A DNA stretch of 64,000 bases from Pusillimonas noertemannii (GCF_003096595.1 NZ_QEKO01000002.1:125064-189063), one strand, 5' to 3'; positions 46,947 through 54,970 are shown, numbered from the stretch's first letter. Numbers and translations are program-made. The notes: generated from the sequence alone by a model not told the origin.

Positions 46947-47701
46947 GCGCCGTCGACCCCACCCTGCAGCCCAACGTAGCCGTGGTAACCGGCGGCAGCA
47001 AGGGCATAGGCCGCGCCATCGCCCTGGCCCTGGCCCAGCGCGGCTACAGCCTGGCCATACTCGACCCCCATGGCGACGGCGCCCAAGTGGCGGACGAAGC
47101 CAGGGCGTTCGCCGTACAGGCCCTGCACCTGCCCGTGGACGTTTCAGACCCTGGCGCCGTAAAACAGGCGCAGGCCGTAGTGGACCAGCAACTGGGCCCC
47201 TGCCGCCTGCTCGTGAACAATGCCGGCATCTTTACGCGCGCCCCTGCCTTGGAGATGAGCTTTGAAACCTGGCAGAAAGTGATTGGCGTGAATCTGACCG
47301 GCGCCTTCCTGTGCAGCCAGGCCTTTGCGCCCGGCATGCTAAAGGCCGGCTCGGGCGTAATTATTAATATCGCCTCAGGCCGCGCCCTACAGGGCGCCGC
47401 AAAAAATGGCGCTCACTATGCCGCGTCCAAAGGTGGCCTGGTGGCGCTGACCCGTTCGCTGGCGCAAGAATGGGCGCCCCACATAAGGGTGAACACCGTC
47501 ATTCCCGGCGTAACCCACACCGACCAGCCCCTGGAAGCCACCACCGTGAACGAACTGTACGAACGCGGCAAGCGCATCCCATTGGGCCGCATCGGCCAAC
47601 CAGAGGACATCGCCAAAGGCGTGTGCCTGCTGGCCAGCGACGATGCCGGCTACGTTACCGGGCAGAGCTTGTGCGTGAACGGGGGTGCCGTCATGCTGTA
47701 G
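46943..47701 (+). CDS. Short-chain dehydrogenase/reductase
   Basis: This 252-residue classical SDR has the cofactor loop TGGSKGIGRA, NNAG, IASG and an intact YAASKGGLVALT catalytic motif; an aspartate in ILDPHG suggests NAD preference. It is translationally coupled to the dienelactone hydrolase and is the last gene of the three-gene set beginning at 45039. Confidence 0.9.
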   Translation: MSAVDPTLQPNVAVVTGGSKGIGRAIALALAQRGYSLAILDPHGDGAQVADEARAFAVQALHLPVDVSDPGAVKQAQAVVDQQLGPCRLLVNNAGIFTRAPALEMSFETWQKVIGVNLTGAFLCSQAFAPGMLKAGSGVIINIASGRALQGAAKNGAHYAASKGGLVALTRSLAQEWAPHIRVNTVIPGVTHTDQPLEATTVNELYERGKRIPLGRIGQPEDIAKGVCLLASDDAGYVTGQSLCVNGGAVML

Positions 47702-47743
47702 GGCCGCAAGGCCCTACCATGCGGCGCCGCCGCTTGCAGCCGC

Positions 47744-47875
47744 TTACTGGGTTTTTTGCTGAATCTTCTCCCCACCGCGCTCAATATCTTCCCCTGCGCC
47801 GTGTAGCGTATTCGTGCACGCACCCGTAAGGGCTGCAATCGCCAAAAGAATAGGCATCCAGACTCGTGTTTTCAT
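47744..47875 (-). CDS. Entericidin A/B-family lipoprotein
   Basis: This 43-residue lipoprotein precursor (MKTRVWMPILLAIAALTGAC...) has a Cys after the signal segment and the family tail GAGEDIERGGEKIQ. The lipobox (LTGAC) is slightly unusual. Entericidins are small envelope lipoproteins linked to stress or toxin-antidote behaviour in E. coli. A good ribosome binding site (AGGGAGAATACTT) precedes the ATG. Confidence 0.85.
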   Translation of the reverse strand: MKTRVWMPILLAIAALTGACTNTLHGAGEDIERGGEKIQQKTQ

Positions 47876-48004
47876 AAGTATTCTCCCTAGAGTTGCTGCC
47901 ATGCAGCACAAAGCGCTTGGATAAGGAAGCGCTTGAGGGGTGGGAAGCAAGTAGCGGGCCTAATGTAGCGGGATGAGGGGGAAATTAGGGCTGAAACATG
48001 CGTG

Positions 48005-48010
48005 TATAAT
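48005..48010 (+). promoter_or_regulatory. -10 box upstream of the tRNA-Leu locus
   Basis: A consensus TATAAT lies 46 nt before the truncated tRNA-Leu copy. It is probably the original tRNA-Leu promoter. The -35 region is weak (AAATTA). Confidence 0.5.
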
Positions 48011-48056
48011 TACGCCTTTCCTGCCACGCCCGGCGTTCTGCCAGGCGTTCCATTCA

Positions 48057-48095
48057 GCCCGGGTGGTGAAATTGGTAGACGCAGGGGACTCAAAA
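48057..48095 (+). pseudogene. Truncated duplicate of the 5' half of tRNA-Leu(CAA)
   Basis: Positions 48057-48092 are identical over 36 nt to the start of the complete gene at 48292, from G1 through the anticodon CTCA. The next three bases continue CTCAAAA, as a spliced or intronless gene would, before diverging into ATAGG. There is no 3' half. It cannot make a tRNA and looks like the left edge of an integration or recombination event. Confidence 0.85.
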
Positions 48096-48291
48096 ATAGG
48101 TGCTTCTACCTATTTTCAGCATGGGTCAAATGCTCGCCGAACCGCATGGGATAAGGGTTTGCAGGGATTTAGGATCTTGTAACGAGAGCGCTAATTTTCG
48201 TTCTAGGAGCCAAATAGGAGCCAAACGAAGTCGTACTGGCTCTTAGCAGGTGGTAGTAAGTAGTAGTGAAGTAGGACTGCTTCACAATTTT
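48093..48291. other. 195-bp segment between tRNA-Leu copies, probable integration remnant
   Basis: It begins with an AT-rich hairpin, AAAATAGGT (48093-48101) and ACCTATTTT (48108-48116). It contains two perfectly tandem 11-bp repeats TAGGAGCCAAA (48204-48225), of the kind used as integrase arm sites. No gene is present. It is flanked by the 36-nt direct repeat, consistent with a largely deleted integrative element. Confidence 0.5.
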
Positions 48292-48628
48292 GCCCGGGTG
48301 GTGAAATTGGTAGACGCAGGGGACTCAGACCAAATTTGAGCCCTCCGGGGGAAACCCCAGAGGTGAAGCCCGTCAAACTCGGTGAAGGCCCTGGACGATG
48401 TAAGTCCGAGCTAATGCCGAGCCAAGCCCTGGAGCCGAAAGACTCCTCGGAAGGTGTAGAGAGCAGACGGCGGGCACCTAAGGCAAAGCGGTAACACGCG
48501 ATGCTACGGTGAAGGCGTGCTCCAGACCACGAACGCCGTTTCTTCGGAAACGTCGGCGGCGAAAGCCGAAGTGGGAAGAAAATCCCCCGCCGCAAGGCGT
48601 GCCGGTTCGATTCCGGCCCCGGGCACCA
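48292..48628 (+). tRNA. tRNA-Leu (anticodon CAA) interrupted by a group I intron
   Basis: Exon 1 is 48292-48326 and exon 2 is 48579-48628. The spliced product is an 85-nt tRNA-Leu: acceptor GCCCGGG/CCCGGGC, anticodon stem GGGGA/TCCCC with loop CTCAAAA (CAA), long variable arm CGCC-GCAA-GGCG, T-arm GCCGG TTCGATT CCGGC, A73 and encoded CCA. The intron sits between C34 and A35. It decodes UUG. Confidence 0.93.
48327..48578 (+). ncRNA. Group I self-splicing intron (IC3-like) in tRNA-Leu(CAA)
   Basis: This 252-nt intron ends with the required G. P1 pairs CTCAG (48324-48328) with TTGAG (48336-48340). P2 is a GGGG-GAAA-CCCC hairpin (48347-48358). P3 pairs GCCCG (48368-48372) with CGGGC (48471-48475). 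Core sequences are near-identical to my recollection of the Azoarcus tRNA-Ile ribozyme: GCCGAGCCAAGC (48416-48427), AAGGTGTAGAGA (48451-48462), CACCTAAGGC (48475-48484). P9-region hairpins with TTCG and GAAA loops close the 3' part. No homing endonuclease ORF is present. Confidence 0.9.
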
Positions 48629-48634
48629 ATTTCG

Positions 48635-48670
48635 AAAGGTCGTCTCTGTTTACGCAGAGACGGCCTTTTT
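48635..48670 (+). terminator. Rho-independent terminator of tRNA-Leu
   Basis: The stem AAAGGTCGTCTCTG with CAGAGACGGCCTTT (one G-T pair) ends in a T run, 7 bp after the tRNA CCA. From here to 48875 no gene or other feature was recognised. Confidence 0.88.
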
Positions 48671-48875
48671 ATTTTCCATAATAAAATTCGGGCCCTTCGA
48701 ATACTTAATGGCTGGGAATCCGTTCGACTTGCTCTATTTCCACCTTCAATCCGGAGAGGAAGTTCAGCGCTTGAATTCACATGATTGTTGGTGGCCGATT
48801 GAAGTCTATATCCTATGTCTCAACTCGCCTCATAGCGGACATGTGCTCAATTGAACACTTCCGAGAGACTCTGTC

Positions 48876-49337
48876 TCATTTGGGCGCTCTAGCAGGACTT
48901 GGGCGCGGCAAATGGCCGCTCAGGCGCATTCCATCGCGTGCGTTCAACACAAGCAACCGGATGTTGGCGGCACCCGCCAGAAGCTCAACACATTGAATTG
49001 CGTAGAAAATGGTATCGAACTGTCCCGCGTTTGCCAGACGGGCAAGCGCAATCGCGCAGGGAACCAAGATGAGCAGGCCGTTGGCTGCCACAAAACGCAT
49101 CCGCCGCTGCTTCAAATCTATGAGACGCCCTTTACGTTGCCGGGCAAGCACAAAACCGCTGATGCCCGTTACAGCCATGGCGGGAATCAACAGCCACATT
49201 GCCGTCAGTATCCCGTTCTTGACCGTAATGACGTGTGCCGTGCTTAGAAACAACTCTGACACCAAGGTCGACGTCCAGAAGGTAACGATGCAGAGCAGCG
49301 CAAGAGCACCAGCCGCCGCATGGAATTTCGATTTCAT
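48876..49337 (-). CDS. Four-helix membrane protein of unknown function
   Basis: This 153-residue protein has four predicted membrane helices (AAGALALLCIVTFWTSTLV, AMWLLIPAMAVTGISGFVLA, ANGLLILVPCAIALARLA, and AIQCVELLAGAANIRLLVL). I do not recognise a named family. It overlaps the MarR gene stop by ATGA and must be co-transcribed and probably controlled by that regulator. The frame is open upstream, but the coupled ATG at 49337 is preferred. Confidence 0.8.
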   Translation of the reverse strand: MKSKFHAAAGALALLCIVTFWTSTLVSELFLSTAHVITVKNGILTAMWLLIPAMAVTGISGFVLARQRKGRLIDLKQRRMRFVAANGLLILVPCAIALARLANAGQFDTIFYAIQCVELLAGAANIRLLVLNARDGMRLSGHLPRPSPARAPK

Positions 49338-49828
49338 GGCAAGTCCTTGGGGGAAGATGGCAGGGTTAAATGACTGAGCATTGCCCCGAGCGTCGTCGTG
49401 GCTGTTTGGAGCTGAGCTAGGCTCATTCCTGCGGCAAATTCGGCGGCCTTGCTTACCCAAAGTGCTTCGGCTTTTCTGTAGATTTGGTCCCCGCGCGGTG
49501 TCAACGCATACAAGGGCGAGCGACGGTGCGAAGGATTGGCGCAAGACTCAAGCAAACCAAGCTCAAGCAGAAGGTTGAGTTGCTTCTGGGCCCCTTGTCG
49601 CGTCACACCCATTACTTCTGCGACTTGCGGTGCAGTGAGCGCCTTGCCCGTCAGTGCGATGGCGCCAAGCATTTGCCAACGGGCACTCGTCAAGCCCAGC
49701 GGCTCGACCAGCTTATCTCCCCATTGCAGCAAAGCGCCATGCACACGAAAAACCGTAAGCGTCAGGTCGGTCATTGCTTGTGTATCGGCGGACAATTCGG
49801 AAGGCGGAGGATAGGTGTCATTCATCAT
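49334..49828 (-). CDS. MarR-family transcriptional regulator
   Basis: The 164-residue product has a winged helix-turn-helix (ALTAPQVAEVMGVTRQGAQKQLNLLLELGLL) and the usual wing (SHRRSPLYALTPRG). It is the first gene of a pair with the membrane protein at 48876. A 15-bp-arm palindrome covers its own start region, so autorepression is likely. Confidence 0.92.
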   Translation of the reverse strand: MMNDTYPPPSELSADTQAMTDLTLTVFRVHGALLQWGDKLVEPLGLTSARWQMLGAIALTGKALTAPQVAEVMGVTRQGAQKQLNLLLELGLLESCANPSHRRSPLYALTPRGDQIYRKAEALWVSKAAEFAAGMSLAQLQTATTTLGAMLSHLTLPSSPKDLP

Positions 49829-49863
49829 GACAACTAGTTTCCATTATTGGAAATTAGTTGTCA
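49828..49863. promoter_or_regulatory. MarR operator palindrome
   Basis: TGACAACTAGTTTCC (49828-49842) and GGAAATTAGTTGTCA (49849-49863) are reverse complements with one mismatch around ATTATT. It abuts the marR start codon, between marR and the divergent rrf2 gene. This is the strongest operator-like symmetry in the accessory region. Confidence 0.75.
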
Positions 49864-49961
49864 AGTTTAATAAGCTCGTAGAGGGCGCACAGCCGGCGTC
49901 TGATTACGGGCATTCGTAGCGCAACTTGACAGTCATCTTTAAATAGAACATCATAAGTTAC

Positions 49962-50420
49962 ATGAAACGTGATAGCCGCCTTTCCTCCGTCCTGCATGCT
50001 TTGCTCCATATGGCCGAACAAGATGGGGCCATGACCTCTGACGCCTTGGCCCAGTGCCTTGGCACCAACCCGGTCGTCGTTCGGCGCACGATGGCGTATT
50101 TGCGAAAGGCGGGGCTGGTGACATCGGATCGCGGCCATGCGGGCGGATGGCGCATCAAAGCGGACCTGTCAGCCGTCACCCTTCTTCAGTTGCACGAGGC
50201 GTTGGGTGAACCGGCCGTCTTTGCCATGGGCCACCGCAACGAGTCACCGGGCTGCCTGGTGGAGCAGTCCGTCAATGCAGCACTTGAAAATGCATTTGCC
50301 GACGCTGAGGCTCTGTTGCTGGCGCGGTTCTCGGAGATCACGCTTGCCGACCTGGCCTCCGATTTTGCACAGCGGCATGAACAGAGACGACGCGAAAAAG
50401 GAATTGACCATGCTCTATGA
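49962..50420 (+). CDS. Rrf2-family transcriptional regulator
   Basis: This 152-residue Rrf2/BadM-type winged-helix protein (MTSDALAQCLGTNPVVVRRTMAYLRKAGLV, RGHAGGWRI) has only isolated cysteines, not the three-cysteine Fe-S cluster of IscR/NsrR. It overlaps the thioredoxin-reductase-like gene by 11 bp and probably senses a redox or electrophile signal for that operon. Confidence 0.9.
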   Translation: MKRDSRLSSVLHALLHMAEQDGAMTSDALAQCLGTNPVVVRRTMAYLRKAGLVTSDRGHAGGWRIKADLSAVTLLQLHEALGEPAVFAMGHRNESPGCLVEQSVNAALENAFADAEALLLARFSEITLADLASDFAQRHEQRRREKGIDHAL

Positions 50421-51306
50421 CGTAATCGTTATCGGGGGCGGCTATGCGGGAATGGCCGCGGCCCTGCAGCTTGTCAGGGCTCGAAGGTCTGTACTGGTCA
50501 TCGACGCGGGCGAGCGGCGCAATCGCTTCGCGAGTCATTCACACGGGTTTCTCGGCCAGGACGGCGTCGATGCCGGCGAGATTGCCATGAACGCGCGCAA
50601 GCAGCTTCAAGTCTATCCAACGCTGACCTGGCTTGAAGGCCGAGCCGAAGCGGTTAAAGGACAATCCGATGATTTCACTGTCGTGACGGCTGACGGACAA
50701 GCCTGCCAAGGCCGGCGCGTCCTGCTCGCGACCGGCGTAGCCGACCAACTGCCCCCGATCCCCGGGATGGCCGAACGCTGGGGCAAGACCGCCTTTCACT
50801 GCCCCTATTGCCACGGGTACGAACTCGACGGCGGGCAGGTCGGCGTCATTGCCACTGGCCCGATGTCGGTGCACCAAGCCGAGCTGCTCACCGAATGGGG
50901 CGATGTGACGCTGCTGACCAACGGCGCAATCAGCATCGAAGAACAGGCGCGACAGGCGCTGCTCGCCCGGGGCGTGGTCATTGAGGAAGCCGGGATCGTG
51001 CGCGTCCACCGAAAGGCGGACGTCCAGCTTTCGGATGGAAGGGACTTGTCGTTCGAGGGGCTGTTCGTGGCCTCCCGCTGTGAGCCCGCCAGCGCGCTCG
51101 CGGCGCAGAGTGGTTGCACGCTGGAGGAAACGCCGATGGGGCTTCAGGTAAATACGGACGAGACCAAGCAAACGACCGTGCCCGGCATCTTTGCTTGTGG
51201 GGATGTAGCGCGCGTACCGCACTCTGTCTCCTTTGCGGTTGCCGATGGGGCGATGGCCGGCATGCAACTGCACCGTTCGCTGGTGTGGCCCGACGCAAGC
51301 GCGTGA
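50410..51306 (+). CDS. Thioredoxin reductase-like FAD oxidoreductase
   Basis: The 298-residue product has the FAD-binding motif VIGGGYAGMAAAL, the redox-active CPYC pair (HCPYCHGYE) and the C-terminal FAD motif GIFACGDVARVP. The sequence is a low-molecular-weight thioredoxin-reductase-like type rather than TrxB itself. It is co-transcribed with rrf2 and the downstream methyltransferase. Confidence 0.9.
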   Translation: MLYDVIVIGGGYAGMAAALQLVRARRSVLVIDAGERRNRFASHSHGFLGQDGVDAGEIAMNARKQLQVYPTLTWLEGRAEAVKGQSDDFTVVTADGQACQGRRVLLATGVADQLPPIPGMAERWGKTAFHCPYCHGYELDGGQVGVIATGPMSVHQAELLTEWGDVTLLTNGAISIEEQARQALLARGVVIEEAGIVRVHRKADVQLSDGRDLSFEGLFVASRCEPASALAAQSGCTLEETPMGLQVNTDETKQTTVPGIFACGDVARVPHSVSFAVADGAMAGMQLHRSLVWPDASA

Positions 51307-51318
51307 CGGAAAACCACC

Positions 51319-51993
51319 ATGTCATCCTTCTCTGATCCAAAGACCATCGATTCCTACGCGAGAATGGCGGAACGCAATGTTCCGGCCCTGCGCGATCTGC
51401 ACCGGATGGTGGGTGTGCTGCTTGCAGAGAAGGTGCCGGCCGATGGCCGGCTCCTCGTTTTGGGTGCGGGCGGCGGGCTGGAGCTGCGTGCCATGGCCGG
51501 AATGCACCCAGGCTGGCACTTCGACGGCGTTGATCCTTCCACGCAGATGCTCGATCAAGCGCGCGTCACCGCAAGCGACTTCACAGACCGCATGAGCCTT
51601 CACGAAGGCTATATCGAAGACGCGCCCCAAGGCCCTTTCGATGGTGCGACCTGCCTTCTGACGCTGCACTTCCTTGCGCAGGAAGAGCGGGTTCGTACTT
51701 TGAAGGGGTTGTATCGGCGCCTCAGGCCCGGCGCGCCTCTCGTGACCGTCCACCACAGCTTCCCGAACGACGATGCGGGCAAGGACAAGTGGCTCGCGCG
51801 CTTCGCAGCCTATGTCGCGGCGTTTGAGATGGACGGCGTGCAGTCCAGTCTGAACATCCAGGCCATGAAGGAGCGATTGCCGGTCCTTTCGCCCGAGCAG
51901 GATGTGTCGGCCCTGCACGAAGCAGGATTTTCACAGGTGGAGCTTTTCTACGCGGCCTTCACCTTCAAAGGCTGGGTGGCATACAGAGATTAG
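51319..51993 (+). CDS. Class I SAM-dependent methyltransferase
   Basis: This 224-residue methyltransferase has the SAM motif LLVLGAGGGLELRAMA, the acidic GVDPSTQML loop and GPFDGATCLLTLHFL. It starts 12 bp after the oxidoreductase gene and completes a three-gene Rrf2 operon. The substrate is unknown. The 175 bp after it, up to 52169, hold no recognised gene. Confidence 0.87.
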   Translation: MSSFSDPKTIDSYARMAERNVPALRDLHRMVGVLLAEKVPADGRLLVLGAGGGLELRAMAGMHPGWHFDGVDPSTQMLDQARVTASDFTDRMSLHEGYIEDAPQGPFDGATCLLTLHFLAQEERVRTLKGLYRRLRPGAPLVTVHHSFPNDDAGKDKWLARFAAYVAAFEMDGVQSSLNIQAMKERLPVLSPEQDVSALHEAGFSQVELFYAAFTFKGWVAYRD

Positions 51994-52168
51994 CAACCGC
52001 AAGCAGCCTGGCCACCATCCCCAAGGTCTTCTTGCGCGAGCCATCCATCGCGACGCCGAGAACCTGACCGTACAGAACCTCTGCGTCTCGGCGGTCGACA
52101 ACCGGCAATGCCTACCTTGCGTTTCCACCGAATCGGCATGTCAGCAGTCGGTGTGAAGGGAGTATGGC

Positions 52169-54031
52169 TTAGGGTTCGAGGCTACGATCCAGAAACTCCA
52201 GCATGCCCTGCGCAATTTCCTTGCCATGGGTTTCGATGGCAAGGTGGCCAGTATCAAGGAAATGCACCTCGGCTTTCGGGTTGTCGCGCTTGAACGCCTC
52301 GGCGCCGGCCGGCGTGAAGAATGGATCGTTTTTGCCCCAGATCGCCAGCGTTGGGGGTTGGTAATGGCGGAAGTACTGGTGCAGCTGCGTGTACTGCTTG
52401 ATGTTCTGGCCGTAGTCGAGCAGCAGGTCCATTTGTGCGTCGACGCCAATTCGCTCAATTGCCGCATAAGCTAACTGGTAGGTCTCCGGCGCAATCAACG
52501 TGGTGTCCTTGACGCCTTCGGTGTACTGCCACTTGATCATGTCGAGCGTGTTGAACCGCCGCAGAGCCTCGCGATTGGCGGCGGTCGGTTCCGCCCACGC
52601 CTTGCGCATGTCCGCCCAGCCTGCGCTCAACCCCTCTTCATAGGCATTGCCGTTCTGGCTCACAATGGCAGTGATCTTCTGAGGATTGCCCACCGCCAGG
52701 CGCCAGCCGATCGGGGCGCCGAAATCGAACACGTACATCGCGTAGTGATCCAGCCCTTTAGCCACAGTGAAGGCGTCAATCACCGAGGTCAAATTGTCGA
52801 AGGTGTAGTCGAACTCGACGCCGGGCCTGACCGTGGTTTGCCCGAAACCGGGCAGGTCGGGGGCGATCACATGGTATTTCTGCGCCAGTTTTGGGATGAG
52901 GTCACGGAACATGTATGACGAGGCGGCAAACCCGTGCAGCAGCAAGACGGTGGGCGCGGCCGATAAGCCGGCTTCACGATAGAAGACATCGACGCCCCGC
53001 ACGTCCATTACCCGGTAGTGAGTTTGCACAGGCTCTTCTGCCGCCTCGACTTTTGGGCCATTGGCTGGGATAGCAGCGATCAGTTCCTCGCTTTTCGCCC
53101 ATAGTCGCTTGGCCTTGTCGGCGTCGAGCGCATACGATCTTGCGCCGTCGGCAAACGGGTTGGGCGTGTCGTCGATAGGTGCAACCGCGCAGTCCTCCAG
53201 ATAGTGGCCGCCGATCTCGTCCTTTTCGGCAACGACCGCTGCCCAGACGGACGTCGCGGCAGCTTGCGGGATTTCTTTCAGCTCCGCGGGCGGCAGACCC
53301 GCTTCAGCCCGGGCTTTGCCAACGGTCTCAAGCAGACCCTGCAGATCTTCCTGCGAGAAATGGCGGGGAAGATCGGTGAGGCTGTTTCCGGGCATTACCG
53401 AGGCCGCCCGAATGCCGCGGTTTCGGTACCGCCGGTCGAACTCCACCGCAAAAAGAGAAACCGCTGTTTTCGAGCGGCCATAGGCGATGAAAGGGTCGTA
53501 TGCTTGTTGCTCGAAATTCGGATCGTTCAGGGCAACATCGGCAACGCGATGGGCCTGGGACGACAGCACCACCAGGCGCCCATTATCGACAATCAGCGGC
53601 TCGATCTGATTCACCAATGCGAAATGGCCAAGGTGATTGGTGCCGAACTGGGTTTCGAAGCCGTCGACCGTCAGTCCGAACGGCGTCGCCATCACACCCG
53701 CGTTGGCGATGATGGCGTCGAACCGCCGGTCGTCAGCCAACAGTCGATCCGCGCAGGCCCGAACGCTTTGCAAGGATGCCAGATCGAGTTCGATCAGTTC
53801 CACACTGCCGCCTTCTCGCGACGCGGCCTTGCGTATCGATGCAGCAGTGGCCTGCGCCTTGGCAAGGTCTCTGACGGCCGCGACGACGCTGGCGCCGTGC
53901 GCGGCCAGTGAGCGGACGGTCTCCAAGCCAATGCCCGACGATGCACCCGTAACGAGAAACCGCTTTCCCTTGAGATCAACACCCGAAAGCACCTCATCGG
54001 CGGTCGAGTTTGCGTTGAATGTATTGCTCAT
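52169..54031 (-). CDS. Fusion of a short-chain dehydrogenase and an epoxide-hydrolase-type alpha/beta hydrolase
   Basis: This 620-residue two-domain protein has residues 20-300 as an SDR (TGASSGIG, NAG, AYGRSKTAVS catalytic pair, retinol-dehydrogenase-like). Residues 337-620 form an alpha/beta hydrolase (HGFAASSYMFRDLIP, nucleophile Asp in VFDFGAP, WGKNDPFF, His in DTGHLAIETH), the layout of epoxide hydrolases and haloacid/haloalkane dehalogenases. The ATG at 54031 has GAAGGAAAG upstream. It follows an SDR gene by 25 bp in an operon divergent from tetR. Confidence 0.87.
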   Translation of the reverse strand: MSNTFNANSTADEVLSGVDLKGKRFLVTGASSGIGLETVRSLAAHGASVVAAVRDLAKAQATAASIRKAASREGGSVELIELDLASLQSVRACADRLLADDRRFDAIIANAGVMATPFGLTVDGFETQFGTNHLGHFALVNQIEPLIVDNGRLVVLSSQAHRVADVALNDPNFEQQAYDPFIAYGRSKTAVSLFAVEFDRRYRNRGIRAASVMPGNSLTDLPRHFSQEDLQGLLETVGKARAEAGLPPAELKEIPQAAATSVWAAVVAEKDEIGGHYLEDCAVAPIDDTPNPFADGARSYALDADKAKRLWAKSEELIAAIPANGPKVEAAEEPVQTHYRVMDVRGVDVFYREAGLSAAPTVLLLHGFAASSYMFRDLIPKLAQKYHVIAPDLPGFGQTTVRPGVEFDYTFDNLTSVIDAFTVAKGLDHYAMYVFDFGAPIGWRLAVGNPQKITAIVSQNGNAYEEGLSAGWADMRKAWAEPTAANREALRRFNTLDMIKWQYTEGVKDTTLIAPETYQLAYAAIERIGVDAQMDLLLDYGQNIKQYTQLHQYFRHYQPPTLAIWGKNDPFFTPAGAEAFKRDNPKAEVHFLDTGHLAIETHGKEIAQGMLEFLDRSLEP

Positions 54032-54056
54032 TTGCTTTCCTTCGCTTGCGTGCGCC

Positions 54057-54818
54057 TTAGATGCCAAGTCCACCGGCTATGTTGATGGTCTCACCCGTGA
54101 TGTAGCCGCCGTGAGGGCCGGCGAGAAAGCAGACGGTCTCCGCCACCTCTTCCAGGGTCGCAAATCGGCGGATGGGATGCAGGTCCAGGAAGCTATCAAG
54201 ATCCGGAAGCTCGCCGGCAACCTCTTTGTTCATGTCCGTGGGCATGGCGCCAGGCTGCACGACGTTCACCGTGATATTGCGAGGGCCCAGATCACGCGCG
54301 ATGCCCCGTGCGTATCCGCCGAGCGCTGTCTTCGTTCCGGCGTAGTCCGCCACACCTTTGAAGGGCACATAAGAACCCAGCAGGGAGCCGATGAAAATGA
54401 TGCGACCACCGTCCGTCAGTTTTGATGCCGCTGCACGCGTGTTGGCAATCGACCCCATGACATTGACTTGCCACTGTCGGTTGTACTTTTCTTCGTCAAG
54501 GCTGGCGTCATCGACCGACTGACCCTGGTTCACGATACCCGCATTGTTCACGAGAATGTCGAGCTTGCCGAATTCGGCGAGTACCGAGTCAACCAGCGGC
54601 TTGGCGGTGGAAAGGTCGGCTTGATCACTCTTTATTGCAATCGCGCGAACACCCGTGGCCTTGAGCTTCTCCACAACTGCCCGCGCCTTGTCGGCCGAGG
54701 CCGCGTAGCTGATCGCGACATCCGCGCCGTGATCGGCAAACGCTTGCGCCATAGCGGCGCCAAGGCCGCGTGAGCCGCCTGTGATGAGGACTACTTTGCC
54801 CGTCAATGATTTCTGCAT
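54057..54818 (-). CDS. Short-chain dehydrogenase/reductase (FabG-like)
   Basis: This 253-residue classical SDR has TGGSRGLGAA, NNAG, IGSLLG and a YAGTKTALGGYA active site. CAGGAGATATTC precedes the ATG at 54818; the frame continues 19 codons upstream into the operator and is not used. It is the first gene of the operon with the SDR-hydrolase fusion and is probably repressed by the divergent TetR protein. Confidence 0.9.
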   Translation of the reverse strand: MQKSLTGKVVLITGGSRGLGAAMAQAFADHGADVAISYAASADKARAVVEKLKATGVRAIAIKSDQADLSTAKPLVDSVLAEFGKLDILVNNAGIVNQGQSVDDASLDEEKYNRQWQVNVMGSIANTRAAASKLTDGGRIIFIGSLLGSYVPFKGVADYAGTKTALGGYARGIARDLGPRNITVNVVQPGAMPTDMNKEVAGELPDLDSFLDLHPIRRFATLEEVAETVCFLAGPHGGYITGETINIAGGLGI

Positions 54819-54872
54819 GAATATCTCCTGTACGCCACTGGACGTCATCGCCTCCGGGAATCGGTAGCTTTT

Positions 54873-54947
54873 CATAACGATCAGTACGTTAACGAACGTT
54901 ATGATATTGGACGTAGGCTGTCAAGCGGTTTAATATCGATCGTTATG
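54873..54947. promoter_or_regulatory. TetR-type operator sites between tetR and the SDR gene
   Basis: CATAACG (54873-54879) faces CGTTATG (54897-54903) around the perfect palindrome CGTTAACG (54887-54894). A third CGTTATG lies at 54941-54947. All are within the 152-bp divergent promoter region, the expected place for a TetR repressor to control both directions. Confidence 0.65.
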
Positions 54948-54970
54948 GAAAATGTGAGACTATCTGACTG

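Noticed and set aside
48509-48784. Possible protein gene across the intron 3' part and downstream
   Set aside because: It overlaps the intron, exon 2 and the terminator, and has no ribosome binding site.
52000-52168. Short minus-strand frame (VLYGQVLGVAMDGSRKKTLG) that might be a gene remnant
   Set aside because: It cannot be assigned to any family and lacks a start; kept only as a possibility.
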